Positions 1 through 9,606 of a stretch of DNA of 64,000 nt are shown piece after piece. Numbering within the stretch: the first letter of the stretch is position 1; each line of letters opens with the position of its first letter. The position numbers were made by a program, and so were the translations under genes. Under the pieces are notes generated by a model. That model was not told the DNA's origin and made no database searches. It saw only the letters and a program-made list of their open reading frames with translations. The stretch is from Pelecanus crispus (Eukaryota > Chordata > Aves > Pelecaniformes > Pelecanidae): assembly GCF_030463565.1 (NCBI RefSeq), contig NC_134675.1, forward strand, positions 10,251,862 to 10,315,861, in the 5' to 3' direction.

Positions 1-1
1 T

Positions 2-2257
2 CTGCAGTACATTGATGACATCATTGTGTGGGGCAACACAGCAGAAGAAGTTTTTGAGAAGGGAAAGAAAATAGTCCAAATCCTTCTGAAGGCTGGTTTT
101 GCCATAAAACAGAGTAAGGTCAAGGGGCCTGCACAGGAGATCCAGTTTTTAGGAATAAAATGGCAAGATGGACGTCGTCAGATCCCAATGGATGTGATCA
201 ACAAAATAACAGCTATGTCCCCACCAACTAGCAAAAAGGAAACACAAGCTTTCTTAGGCGTTGTGGGGTTTTGGAGAATGCATATTCCAAATTACAGCCA
301 GATCGTAAGCCCTCTCTGTCAAGCGACCCAGAAGAAGAACGATTTCAAATGGGGCCCTGGGCAACAACAAGCCTTTGAACAAATTAAACGGGAGAGAGTT
401 CATGCAGTAGCCCTTGGGCCAGTCCGGGCAGGGCAGGATATTAAAAATGTGCTCTACACTGCAGCCGGGGAGAATGGCCCTACCTGGAGCCTCTGGCAGA
501 AAGCACCAGGGGAGACTCGAGGTCGACCCCTAGGGTTTTGGAGTCGGGGATACAGAGGATCCGAAGCCCGCTATACTCCAACTGAGAAAGAGATACTGGC
601 AGCATATGAAGGGGTTCGAGCTGCTTCAGAAGTGGTTGGTACTGAAGCACAGCTCCTGCTGGCACCCCGACTGCTGGTGTTGGGCTGGATGTTCAAAGGG
701 AGGGTCCCCTCTACACATCATGCAACTGATGCTACATGGAGTAAGTGGGTTGCATTGATCACACAACGGGCTCGAATAGGAAACCCCAGTCGCCCAGGAA
801 TCTTGGAAGTGATCATGGACTGGCCAGAAGGAAAAAACCTTAGAATATCACCAGAGGAGGAGGTGACACGTGCTGAAGAGGCCCCACTGTATAATAAATT
901 GCCAGAAAATGAAAAGCAATATGCCCTGTTCACTGATGGGTCCTGTCGTCTTGTGGGAAAGCATCGGAGGTGGAAAGCTGCTGTATGGTGTCCTATACGA
1001 CAAGTCGCAGAAACTGCTGAAGGAGAAGGGGAGTCGAGTCAGTTTGCAGAGGTGAAAGCCATCCAGCTGGCTTTAGATATTGCTGAAAGAGAAAAGTGGC
1101 CAGTCCTTTATCTCTATACTGACTCATGGGTGGTGGCAAATGCCCTGTGGGGGTGGCTGCAGCAATGGAAGCAGAGCAACTGGCAGCGCAGAGGCAAACC
1201 AATCTGGGCTGCCGCATTGTGGCAAGATATTGCTGCCCGGGTAGAGAACCTGGTTGTAAAAGTTCGTCATGTAGATGCTCATGTACCTAAGAGTCGGGCC
1301 ACTGAAGAACATCAAAACAACCAGCAAGTAGATCAGGCTGCTAAGATTGAAGTGGCTCAGGTGGATTTGGACTGGCAACATAAGGGTGAATTATTTATAG
1401 CTCGGTGGGCCCATGACGCCTCAGGCCATCAAGGAAGGGATGCAACATATAAATGGGCTCGTGATCGAGGGGTGGACTTAACTATGGACAGTATTGCACA
1501 GGTTATTCATGAGTGTGAAACATGCGCTGCAATCAAGCAAGCCAAGCAGTTCAAGCCCCTTGGGTATAGTGAACGATGGCTGAAATATAAATATGGGGAG
1601 GCCTGGCAGATTGATTCTATCACACTCCCACAGACCCGCCAGGGCAAGCGCTATGTGCTCACCATGGTGGAAGCAACCACCAGATGGTTGGAAACATATC
1701 CCGTGCCCCATGCCACCGCCCGGAACACCATCCTGGGCCTTGAAAAGCAAGTCCTGTGGCGACATGGCACCCCAGAAAGAATTGAGTCAGACAACGGGAC
1801 TCATTTCCGAAACAACCTCATAGACACCTGGGCCAAAGAGCACGGCATTGAGTGGGTGTATCACATCCCTTACCATGCACCAGCCTCCGGGAAGATTGAG
1901 CGATACAATGGATTGTTAAAGACTACCCTGAGAGCAATGGGTGGTGGGACGTTTAAACATTGGGATACGCATTTAGCAAAAGCCACCTGGTTAGTCAACA
2001 CCAGGGGATCTGCCAATCGAGCTGGCCCTGCCCAATCAAAACTTTTACGTACCATAGAAGGAGATAAAGTTCCTGTAGTGCACATGAAAAATATGCTGGG
2101 GAAGACAGTCTGGATTACGTCCCCCTCTGGCAAAGGCAAACCCATTCGTGGGATTGCTTTTGCTCAAGGACCTGGGTGCACTTGGTGGGTGATGCGAAAG
2201 GATGGGGAAGCCCAATGTGTACCTCAAGGGAATTTGATTTTGGGTGAAAATAGCTAA
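2..2257 (+). CDS. pol: ERV copy A Pol, C-terminal part (RT end, RNase H, integrase)
   Basis: This is the open reading frame of a retroviral polymerase cut by the window edge. It enters at the reverse-transcriptase active-site motif YIDD (codons from about position 8). It continues through an RNase H domain (DGS and YTDS motifs) and an integrase with an HHCC zinc module and D, D-35-E catalytic residues, and ends at TAA 2255-2257. It has no internal stop or frameshift. It matches copy B codon for codon except Leu instead of Pro at base 675. Reverse transcription, RNA-strand removal and integration would be its roles. It lacks its own 5' part here, so nothing can be said about its gag. Confidence 0.93.
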   Translation: MQYIDDIIVWGNTAEEVFEKGKKIVQILLKAGFAIKQSKVKGPAQEIQFLGIKWQDGRRQIPMDVINKITAMSPPTSKKETQAFLGVVGFWRMHIPNYSQIVSPLCQATQKKNDFKWGPGQQQAFEQIKRERVHAVALGPVRAGQDIKNVLYTAAGENGPTWSLWQKAPGETRGRPLGFWSRGYRGSEARYTPTEKEILAAYEGVRAASEVVGTEAQLLLAPRLLVLGWMFKGRVPSTHHATDATWSKWVALITQRARIGNPSRPGILEVIMDWPEGKNLRISPEEEVTRAEEAPLYNKLPENEKQYALFTDGSCRLVGKHRRWKAAVWCPIRQVAETAEGEGESSQFAEVKAIQLALDIAEREKWPVLYLYTDSWVVANALWGWLQQWKQSNWQRRGKPIWAAALWQDIAARVENLVVKVRHVDAHVPKSRATEEHQNNQQVDQAAKIEVAQVDLDWQHKGELFIARWAHDASGHQGRDATYKWARDRGVDLTMDSIAQVIHECETCAAIKQAKQFKPLGYSERWLKYKYGEAWQIDSITLPQTRQGKRYVLTMVEATTRWLETYPVPHATARNTILGLEKQVLWRHGTPERIESDNGTHFRNNLIDTWAKEHGIEWVYHIPYHAPASGKIERYNGLLKTTLRAMGGGTFKHWDTHLAKATWLVNTRGSANRAGPAQSKLLRTIEGDKVPVVHMKNMLGKTVWITSPSGKGKPIRGIAFAQGPGCTWWVMRKDGEAQCVPQGNLILGENS

Positions 2258-2727
2258 TGAACTGAATTGTATGATATTAATTGCTTTATAATACTGTATG
2301 TTATCTCTTAACTATATGTTATCTCTTAACTGCATGTTAATATAATAATATAGTAGGTTAATATTAAGTATATAATACTGTATATTATGATTGTTATATG
2401 CCACATCAATGGTATTGCAGTAAGAATTGCCCAGCTTAATGAAAATGAACTTTGATGAAACCATTTTGGAATGAGAACTGACTTCAGCATGCAACAGTCC
2501 AACACTGCACACCACCTCTCCTGCTCTGAAAGACTGTGATGACAGATGGAACCCAAAGTCATGGACTAAATGAACTCAATGGACATTTTAGAGGGATGGG
2601 CCATAGACGAAGGGAATTATATCTGTGTGTATATCAAGATAGGGAAAGCGGTGGTGATTAATGGGAACACATTGGAAAGGGGAGGGCCTGTGCATGACTT
2701 AGATGGTATAGAATAAGGGGTGGATAC
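2258..2727 (+). other. ERV 3' non-coding region with polypurine tract, no env
   Basis: This AT-rich segment lies between the pol stop and the LTR and holds no ORF of retroviral type. Purine-rich runs occur near 2674-2689 and directly before the LTR near 2711-2723. The latter is the likely polypurine tract priming plus-strand synthesis. The two 14-bp sequences around 2299-2331 are a near-direct repeat. Confidence 0.7.
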
Positions 2728-3297
2728 TGTCCTGGTTTCGGCTGGGATAGAGTTAATTTTCTTCCTAGCAGCAGGCATAGTGCTGTGTTTTGGATTTAGT
2801 AGGAGAAGAATGTTGATAACACGCTGATGTTTGTAGTTGTTGCTGAGTACTGCTTATGCTAGTCAAGGATTTTTTCAGCTTCCCATGCTCTGCCAGGCGC
2901 ACAAGAAACTGGGAGGGGGCACAGCCAGAATAGTTGATCCAAACTGACCAAAGGGCTATTCCATACCATATGACGTCATGCTCAGTATATAAACTGGGGG
3001 GGGTTGGCCGGGGAGCAGCGACCGCTGCTCGGGAACTGTCTGGGTATCGGTTGTCGGGTGGTGAGCAATTGCATTGTGCATCACTTGCTTTGTATATTAT
3101 TATTACTGTTATTATTATTATATTGTTGTTATTATTATTTTACTTTATTTTATTTTAATTATTAAACTATTCTTATCTCAACCCAGGAGTGTTTCTCACT
3201 CTTACTCCTCCGATTTTCTCCCCCATCCCATCGGGGTAGGGGGAGTGAGCGAGCGGCTGCGTGGTACTGAGTTGCTGGCTGGGACTAAACCACGACA
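2728..3297 (+). repeat. ERV LTR shared by copies A and B (570 bp)
   Basis: The LTR begins TGTCCTGG and ends CCACGACA. It serves as 3' LTR of copy A and 5' LTR of copy B. It contains a CRE-like palindrome, a TATA box, a GC-rich start region, an ATT microsatellite and an ATTAAA polyadenylation signal near 3159. The primer-binding site follows 8 bp downstream. It differs from the next LTR (9037-9606) at only two bases that I see (near 2870 and 3215). Confidence 0.95.
2971..2992 (+). promoter_or_regulatory. LTR core promoter: CRE palindrome plus TATA box
   Basis: A perfect TGACGTCA (2971-2978), the consensus CREB/ATF site, lies 7 bp upstream of TATATAA (2986-2992). A G-run and the presumed start site follow. 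The same arrangement is seen in the other LTRs of this family. Transcription by RNA polymerase II from this LTR is inferred. Confidence 0.75.
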
Positions 3298-3305
3298 GTC
3301 CTTTT

Positions 3306-3323
3306 TGGCGCCCGAACAGGGAC
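3306..3323 (+). other. Primer-binding site, tRNA-Lys3 type
   Basis: TGGCGCCCGAACAGGGAC is the 18-nt sequence complementary to the 3' end of tRNA-Lys3 (UUU), the primer also used by lentiviruses such as HIV-1 and by MMTV. It starts 8 bp after the LTR. Copy C has a different lysine-tRNA site at the same place. Confidence 0.93.
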
Positions 3324-3390
3324 TCGAAGGGTTTGAGATAAGAACAGATTAACTAGAGTGTATTAAGGAGTCTGTTAACAGTTGCCGGTC

Positions 3391-5383
3391 ATGATATTAG
3401 TTCATCTGATCTGTACCATGTTCTTTTCTTGGCTGTGCATGTTAAAGCTTGGTGTTGGTCTGTGCATTGCGCTATGCTCTGTAGTGATTAAGGATGTTTT
3501 GATTGGGAGGTTCCTTATCAAAATCCTGACCTTGAGCATGGTTTTGTATCTGGGTTTTATACACAAGTCATTACTGTACTTCGGGTACCACCTCATGGAG
3601 AGAGTTAGCAATTATACCTTTCCCTCGGAGACGTCTGTTGTGGAGGAACTACAGAATGGCACCTTCATTACCTTATTCTATAATGCTTCCTCCCTCATTA
3701 CAGAAAGTTTTCAGTATTTTGAACATCCCTGGGCAGTTAAGATACTTCTATTGATACTTCTTGGGAATATTGTTTTGGTTTTGACAAAGGTTAGTAAGCA
3801 ATTTAAGAATATCATCCAGAGATCTGCCCCAAGGCTGGAGAGTTATGAGTGGCAGGGTGTGTGGGAACGTATGCGCAAGTACCTAGGGCAGTGGGGACCT
3901 CCAGTGTTTTGGAACTTCACCCCTGAACAAGTGCAGAATCCTGAAGAACTAGTAAAGTATTTGGAAGAAGTATGTTCTCACCCTGGCAACTCCAAAGAGA
4001 CACAACTCATTGCAACATGCTGGGGACTGGCCCATGCTTATAGAGCCCTGTTCAACACTATTCAGTACCCTCAAGGGAAAGAGAGGGTCTCTGGATCTGA
4101 TGACAAAACAACAGGCACTGTGGCTACTCCAACCACAGCCACAAGCACTGCGGCTACTCCAACACCCACCACAGGCACTGCGGCTACTCCAACACCCACC
4201 ACAGGTACTGCAGCCACTCCAACCCCAGTGGCAGGCACTGCAGCTAAACCAGAGAACCAACCTGCGCCGGTATCAGTTGCCCCTATACAGAAGAAAAAAA
4301 TACACAAGGAAATCAGTTCGTTTAGTAAGGGATGAAGATGAACCAGGGCCATCACGAGAACCAGAGGAGGAAGAACCCATAAATGAGATGGTGACCACCC
4401 GATCCCTATCCCTGAGTGAGCTGCGAGATATGCGAAAAGATTTTGGTCGTCATCCAGGCGAGCACATCATCACCTGGCTGCTCCGATGCTGGGATAACGG
4501 GGCCAGTAGCCTGGATTTAGAGGGTAGGGAAGCCAAGCAGCTGGGATCCCTTTCCAGGGAAGGGGGCATTGACAAAGCAATTGGAAAAGGGGCAAAACCG
4601 CTCAGCCTCTGGAGGCGACTTCTGTCAAGCGTGAAGGAAAGGTATCCCTTCAAGGAGGATGTTTTATACCGCCCAAGCAAATGGACCACCGTAGAGAAGG
4701 GTATCCAGTACCTGAGGGAATTAGGCGTGCTGGAGGTGATTTACAGTGACCTGAATGATGAACAGTTAACCAAAGACCCAGATGAAGTCAGGTGCACACA
4801 ATCCATGTGGCGGAAGGTGGTACGGAGCGCACCAGCATCGTATTCCAACTCGTTGGCAATACTAGCCTGGAAAGATGACGAGGCACCAACGGTGGATGAA
4901 GTGGCTAGACAACTCCGGGACTACGAAGAAAAGCTCTCTTCCTCCCTACGGGCCTGTGTCTCGGCTGTGGAAAAACTGTCTGAAAAAATATGCCAAGAGT
5001 TCCAACAACTCAGAGAGGATCTGTCCTACTCCCCACCTGCACGGACCAGTGTCTCAGCCATTAGGAGTCAACGTCCCTATGCTCAAGAGAGAGGATATAG
5101 AGGATACACACCACGGGGCACCCTGTGGTTTTACCTGCGTGATTATGGAGAGGACATGAGAAAGTGGGATGGAAAACCCACCTCAACCTTAGAGGCACGG
5201 GTGCGTGAGTTGCAAGGAAAAACTATTAGGAAAGGCGGTTCTCCCAGGAAGATTGCAGCTCCAGTTTCCAGTGAGCAGTTCCCTAGACAGAGTAAGAGGG
5301 CTAATTTTACTTCCGACCTTGATCAGGGGACTTTTGATTCACATTTACAGGAAGTGAACAGCGAATACTGTGACCAGTGTTAG
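3391..5383 (+). pseudogene. gag: ERV copy B gag, broken by a frameshift
   Basis: The first ATG of the frame is at 3391. The N-terminal part reads a hydrophobic membrane leader, a capsid-like region and a Thr/Pro repeat made of 10-residue units (bases about 4126-4215). It then shifts frame at a run of seven A near 4290 and hits TGA at 4333-4335. The rest of gag lies in the next frame and ends at TAG 5381-5383, giving a basic Arg/Gly-rich tail with no CCHC zinc knuckle. Copy C has one A fewer and a single open gag, so the shift is specific to this copy or is a sequencing error in a homopolymer. Copy B also carries one more 30-bp repeat unit than copy C. Confidence 0.85.
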
Positions 5384-5411
5384 AGGGGCCCTGCCTCCAG
5401 CCAGGTGGAGG
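5381..5411 (+). promoter_or_regulatory. gag-pol UAG junction with downstream hairpin
   Basis: gag ends in TAG (5381-5383) and the pol frame continues in the same frame with no other stop. A 6-bp stem (CCTCCA 5394-5399 with TGGAGG 5406-5411, 6-nt loop) follows 10 nt after the stop. Same-frame UAG followed by RNA structure is the arrangement used for stop-codon readthrough in gammaretroviruses. Readthrough here is inferred from layout. The same sequence is present in copy C. Confidence 0.6.
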
Positions 5412-8400
5412 AAAGGGACAACCGGGTTTACTGGACTGTGTGGATTCGATGGCCTGGAACGTCAGACCCACAGGAGTATAAGGCTCTAGTGGACACTGGT
5501 GCACAGTGCACGCTAATGCCATCAAACTATAGAGGGGCAGAACCCATTTGTATTTCTGGAGTGACAGGGGGATCCCAACAGCTAACTGTACTGGAAGCTG
5601 AAGTGAGCCTAACTGGGAATGAGTGGCAAAAGCACCCCATTGTGACTGGCCCAGATGCTCCGTGCATCCTTGGCATAGACTACCTCAGGAGAGGGTATTT
5701 CAAGGACCCAAAAGGGTACCGGTGGGCTTTTGGTATAGCTGCTTTGGAGACAGAGGAAATTAAACAGTTGTCCACGTTGCCCGGTCTCTCAGAGGACCCT
5801 TCGATTGTAGGGTTGCTGAAGGTTGAGGAACAACAGGTGCCAATTGCTACCACAACTGTGCACAGGCGGCAATATCGCACCAACCGAGACTCCCTGATTC
5901 CCATCCATAAGCTGATTCGTCGACTGGAGAGACAGGGAGTGATCAGCAAGACTCGCTCACCCTTTAACAGTCCCATATGGCCAGTGCGAAAGTCTAATGG
6001 GGAGTGGAGACTAACAGTGGACTATCGTGGCCTGAACGAAGTTACACCGCCGCTGAGTGCTGCCGTGCCAGACATGCTAGAACTTCAATATGAACTGGAG
6101 TCAAAGGCAGCTAAGTGGTATGCCACAATTGATATTGCTAATGCATTTTTCTCCATCCCTTTGGCAGCAGAGTGCAGACCCCAGTTTGCTTTTACCTGGA
6201 GGGGTGTTCAGTACACCTGGAACCGACTGCCCCAGGGGTGGAAGCACAGCCCCACCATTTGCCATGGACTGATCCAGACAGCACTGGAACAGGGTGAAGC
6301 TCCAGAACATCTGCAGTACATTGATGACATCATTGTGTGGGGCAACACAGCAGAAGAAGTTTTTGAGAAGGGAAAGAAAATAGTCCAAATCCTTCTGAAG
6401 GCTGGTTTTGCCATAAAACAGAGTAAGGTCAAGGGGCCTGCACAGGAGATCCAGTTTTTAGGAATAAAATGGCAAGATGGACGTCGTCAGATCCCAATGG
6501 ATGTGATCAACAAAATAACAGCTATGTCCCCACCAACTAGCAAAAAGGAAACACAAGCTTTCTTAGGCGTTGTGGGGTTTTGGAGAATGCATATTCCAAA
6601 TTACAGCCAGATCGTAAGCCCTCTCTGTCAAGCGACCCAGAAGAAGAACGATTTCAAATGGGGCCCTGGGCAACAACAAGCCTTTGAACAAATTAAACGG
6701 GAGAGAGTTCATGCAGTAGCCCTTGGGCCAGTCCGGGCAGGGCAGGATATTAAAAATGTGCTCTACACTGCAGCCGGGGAGAATGGCCCTACCTGGAGCC
6801 TCTGGCAGAAAGCACCAGGGGAGACTCGAGGTCGACCCCTAGGGTTTTGGAGTCGGGGATACAGAGGATCCGAAGCCCGCTATACTCCAACTGAGAAAGA
6901 GATACTGGCAGCATATGAAGGGGTTCGAGCTGCTTCAGAAGTGGTTGGTACTGAAGCACAGCTCCTGCTGGCACCCCGACTGCCGGTGTTGGGCTGGATG
7001 TTCAAAGGGAGGGTCCCCTCTACACATCATGCAACTGATGCTACATGGAGTAAGTGGGTTGCATTGATCACACAACGGGCTCGAATAGGAAACCCCAGTC
7101 GCCCAGGAATCTTGGAAGTGATCATGGACTGGCCAGAAGGAAAAAACCTTAGAATATCACCAGAGGAGGAGGTGACACGTGCTGAAGAGGCCCCACTGTA
7201 TAATAAATTGCCAGAAAATGAAAAGCAATATGCCCTGTTCACTGATGGGTCCTGTCGTCTTGTGGGAAAGCATCGGAGGTGGAAAGCTGCTGTATGGTGT
7301 CCTATACGACAAGTCGCAGAAACTGCTGAAGGAGAAGGGGAGTCGAGTCAGTTTGCAGAGGTGAAAGCCATCCAGCTGGCTTTAGATATTGCTGAAAGAG
7401 AAAAGTGGCCAGTCCTTTATCTCTATACTGACTCATGGGTGGTGGCAAATGCCCTGTGGGGGTGGCTGCAGCAATGGAAGCAGAGCAACTGGCAGCGCAG
7501 AGGCAAACCAATCTGGGCTGCCGCATTGTGGCAAGATATTGCTGCCCGGGTAGAGAACCTGGTTGTAAAAGTTCGTCATGTAGATGCTCATGTACCTAAG
7601 AGTCGGGCCACTGAAGAACATCAAAACAACCAGCAAGTAGATCAGGCTGCTAAGATTGAAGTGGCTCAGGTGGATTTGGACTGGCAACATAAGGGTGAAT
7701 TATTTATAGCTCGGTGGGCCCATGACGCCTCAGGCCATCAAGGAAGGGATGCAACATATAAATGGGCTCGTGATCGAGGGGTGGACTTAACTATGGACAG
7801 TATTGCACAGGTTATTCATGAGTGTGAAACATGCGCTGCAATCAAGCAAGCCAAGCAGTTCAAGCCCCTTGGGTATAGTGAACGATGGCTGAAATATAAA
7901 TATGGGGAGGCCTGGCAGATTGATTCTATCACACTCCCACAGACCCGCCAGGGCAAGCGCTATGTGCTCACCATGGTGGAAGCAACCACCAGATGGTTGG
8001 AAACATATCCCGTGCCCCATGCCACCGCCCGGAACACCATCCTGGGCCTTGAAAAGCAAGTCCTGTGGCGACATGGCACCCCAGAAAGAATTGAGTCAGA
8101 CAACGGGACTCATTTCCGAAACAACCTCATAGACACCTGGGCCAAAGAGCACGGCATTGAGTGGGTGTATCACATCCCTTACCATGCACCAGCCTCCGGG
8201 AAGATTGAGCGATACAATGGATTGTTAAAGACTACCCTGAGAGCAATGGGTGGTGGGACGTTTAAACATTGGGATACGCATTTAGCAAAAGCCACCTGGT
8301 TAGTCAACACCAGGGGATCTGCCAATCGAGCTGGCCCTGCCCAATCAAAACTTTTACGTACCATAGAAGGAGATAAAGTTCCTGTAGTGCACATGAAAAA

Positions 8401-8566
8401 TATGCTGGGGAAGACAGTCTGGATTACGTCCCCCTCTGGCAAAGGCAAACCCATTCGTGGGATTGCTTTTGCTCAAGGACCTGGGTGCACTTGGTGGGTG
8501 ATGCGAAAGGATGGGGAAGCCCAATGTGTACCTCAAGGGAATTTGATTTTGGGTGAAAATAGCTAA
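5384..8566 (+). CDS. pol: ERV copy B Pol polyprotein (protease, RT, RNase H, integrase), intact
   Basis: This is one open frame after the gag UAG. Numbering from 5405, an aspartic protease has DTGA at 30-33. The reverse transcriptase has YIDD with its two Asp at 307-308. RNase H has acidic residues including D614 and D676. The integrase has a zinc module H773...C807/C810 and the catalytic triad D840, D899, E935 (exact D-35-E spacing). It ends at TAA 8564-8566. All catalytic residues are present, so this polymerase could have been active recently. There is no ATG at the start, which fits synthesis as a Gag-Pol readthrough product. No dUTPase follows the integrase, unlike some mammalian ERV-L elements. 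Confidence 0.94.
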   Translation, partial: RGPASSQVEERDNRVYWTVWIRWPGTSDPQEYKALVDTGAQCTLMPSNYRGAEPICISGVTGGSQQLTVLEAEVSLTGNEWQKHPIVTGPDAPCILGIDYLRRGYFKDPKGYRWAFGIAALETEEIKQLSTLPGLSEDPSIVGLLKVEEQQVPIATTTVHRRQYRTNRDSLIPIHKLIRRLERQGVISKTRSPFNSPIWPVRKSNGEWRLTVDYRGLNEVTPPLSAAVPDMLELQYELESKAAKWYATIDIANAFFSIPLAAECRPQFAFTWRGVQYTWNRLPQGWKHSPTICHGLIQTALEQGEAPEHLQYIDDIIVWGNTAEEVFEKGKKIVQILLKAGFAIKQSKVKGPAQEIQFLGIKWQDGRRQIPMDVINKITAMSPPTSKKETQAFLGVVGFWRMHIPNYSQIVSPLCQATQKKNDFKWGPGQQQAFEQIKRERVHAVALGPVRAGQDIKNVLYTAAGENGPTWSLWQKAPGETRGRPLGFWSRGYRGSEARYTPTEKEILAAYEGVRAASEVVGTEAQLLLAPRLPVLGWMFKGRVPSTHHATDATWSKWVALITQRARIGNPSRPGILEVIMDWPEGKNLRISPEEEVTRAEEAPLYNKLPENEKQYALFTDGSCRLVGKHRRWKAAVWCPIRQVAETAEGEGESSQFAEVKAIQLALDIAEREKWPVLYLYTDSWVVANALWGWLQQWKQSNWQRRGKPIWAAALWQDIAARVENLVVKVRHVDAHVPKSRATEEHQNNQQVDQAAKIEVAQVDLDWQHKGELFIARWAHDASGHQGRDATYKWARDRGVDLTMDSIAQVIHECETCAAIKQAKQFKPLGYSERWLKYKYGEAWQIDSITLPQTRQGKRYVLTMVEATTRWLETYPVPHATARNTILGLEKQVLWRHGTPERIESDNGTHFRNNLIDTWAKEHGIEWVYHIPYHAPASGKIERYNGLLKTTLRAMGGGTFKHWDTHLAKATWLVNTRGSANRAGPAQSKLLRTIEGDKVPVVHMKNMLGKTVWITSPSGKGKPIRGIAFAQGPGCTWWVMRKDGEAQCVPQGNLILGENS

Positions 8567-9036
8567 TGAACTGAATTGTATGATATTAATTGCTTTATAA
8601 TACTGTATGTTATCTCTTAACTATATGTTATCTCTTAACTGCATGTTAATATAATAATATAGTAGGTTAATATTAAGTATATAATACTGTATATTATGAT
8701 TGTTATATGCCACATCAATGGTATTGCAGTAAGAATTGCCCAGCTTAATGAAAATGAACTTTGATGAAACCATTTTGGAATGAGAACTGACTTCAGCATG
8801 CAACAGTCCAACACTGCACACCACCTCTCCTGCTCTGAAAGACTGTGATGACAGATGGAACCCAAAGTCATGGACTAAATGAACTCAATGGACATTTTAG
8901 AGGGATGGGCCATAGACGAAGGGAATTATATCTGTGTGTATATCAAGATAGGGAAAGCGGTGGTGATTAATGGGAACACATTGGAAAGGGGAGGGCCTGT
9001 GCATGACTTAGATGGTATAGAATAAGGGGTGGATAC
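8567..9036 (+). other. ERV copy B 3' non-coding region and polypurine tract
   Basis: This is the counterpart of 2258-2727 and is essentially identical to it. It holds no env ORF, and purine-rich tracts stand just before the LTR. Confidence 0.7.
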
Positions 9037-9606
9037 TGTCCTGGTTTCGGCTGGGATAGAGTTAATTTTCTTCCTAGCAGCAGGCATAGTGCTGTGTTTT
9101 GGATTTAGTAGGAGAAGAATGTTGATAACACGCTGATGTTTGTAGTTGTTGCTGAGTACTGCTTATGCTAGTCAAGGACTTTTTCAGCTTCCCATGCTCT
9201 GCCAGGCGCACAAGAAACTGGGAGGGGGCACAGCCAGAATAGTTGATCCAAACTGACCAAAGGGCTATTCCATACCATATGACGTCATGCTCAGTATATA
9301 AACTGGGGGGGGTTGGCCGGGGAGCAGCGACCGCTGCTCGGGAACTGTCTGGGTATCGGTTGTCGGGTGGTGAGCAATTGCATTGTGCATCACTTGCTTT
9401 GTATATTATTATTACTGTTATTATTATTATATTGTTGTTATTATTATTTTACTTTATTTTATTTTAATTATTAAACTATTCTTATCTCAACCCAGGAGTG
9501 TTTCTCACTCTTACTCCTCCGATTCTCTCCCCCATCCCATCGGGGTAGGGGGAGTGAGCGAGCGGCTGCGTGGTACTGAGTTGCTGGCTGGGACTAAACC
9601 ACGACA
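9037..9606 (+). repeat. ERV copy B 3' LTR (570 bp)
   Basis: Starts TGTCCTGG and ends CCACGACA, with CRE, TATA, ATT microsatellite and ATTAAA signal as in the middle LTR. The flanking host DNA begins GTAAG at 9607. The matching 5' flank lies outside the window, so a target duplication cannot be checked. Confidence 0.95.

Larger units (their letters stand above)
1..9606 (+). mobile_element. Tandem endogenous retrovirus (copies A and B sharing a middle LTR)
   Basis: Two internal units are arranged head to tail as pol(partial)-LTR-gag-pol-LTR, with an exact period of 6309 bp (pol stop at 2257 and at 8566; LTR starts at 2728 and 9037). I see one base difference in the shared pol stretch (675 T against 6984 C, giving Leu against Pro) and two in the LTRs, so the duplication is very young. 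The 5' end of copy A lies outside the window. There is no env: about 470 bp separate pol from the downstream LTR. The family looks like an ERV-L-type (class III) avian element, judged from env absence, 5-bp target duplications at related solo LTRs and the Gag/Pol character. The class is inferred and not tested by phylogeny. Confidence 0.93.

Noticed and set aside
3074-3352. Short Tyr/Ile-rich ORFs in LTRs
   Set aside because: They translate the ATT microsatellite and U5, and recur in every LTR copy.
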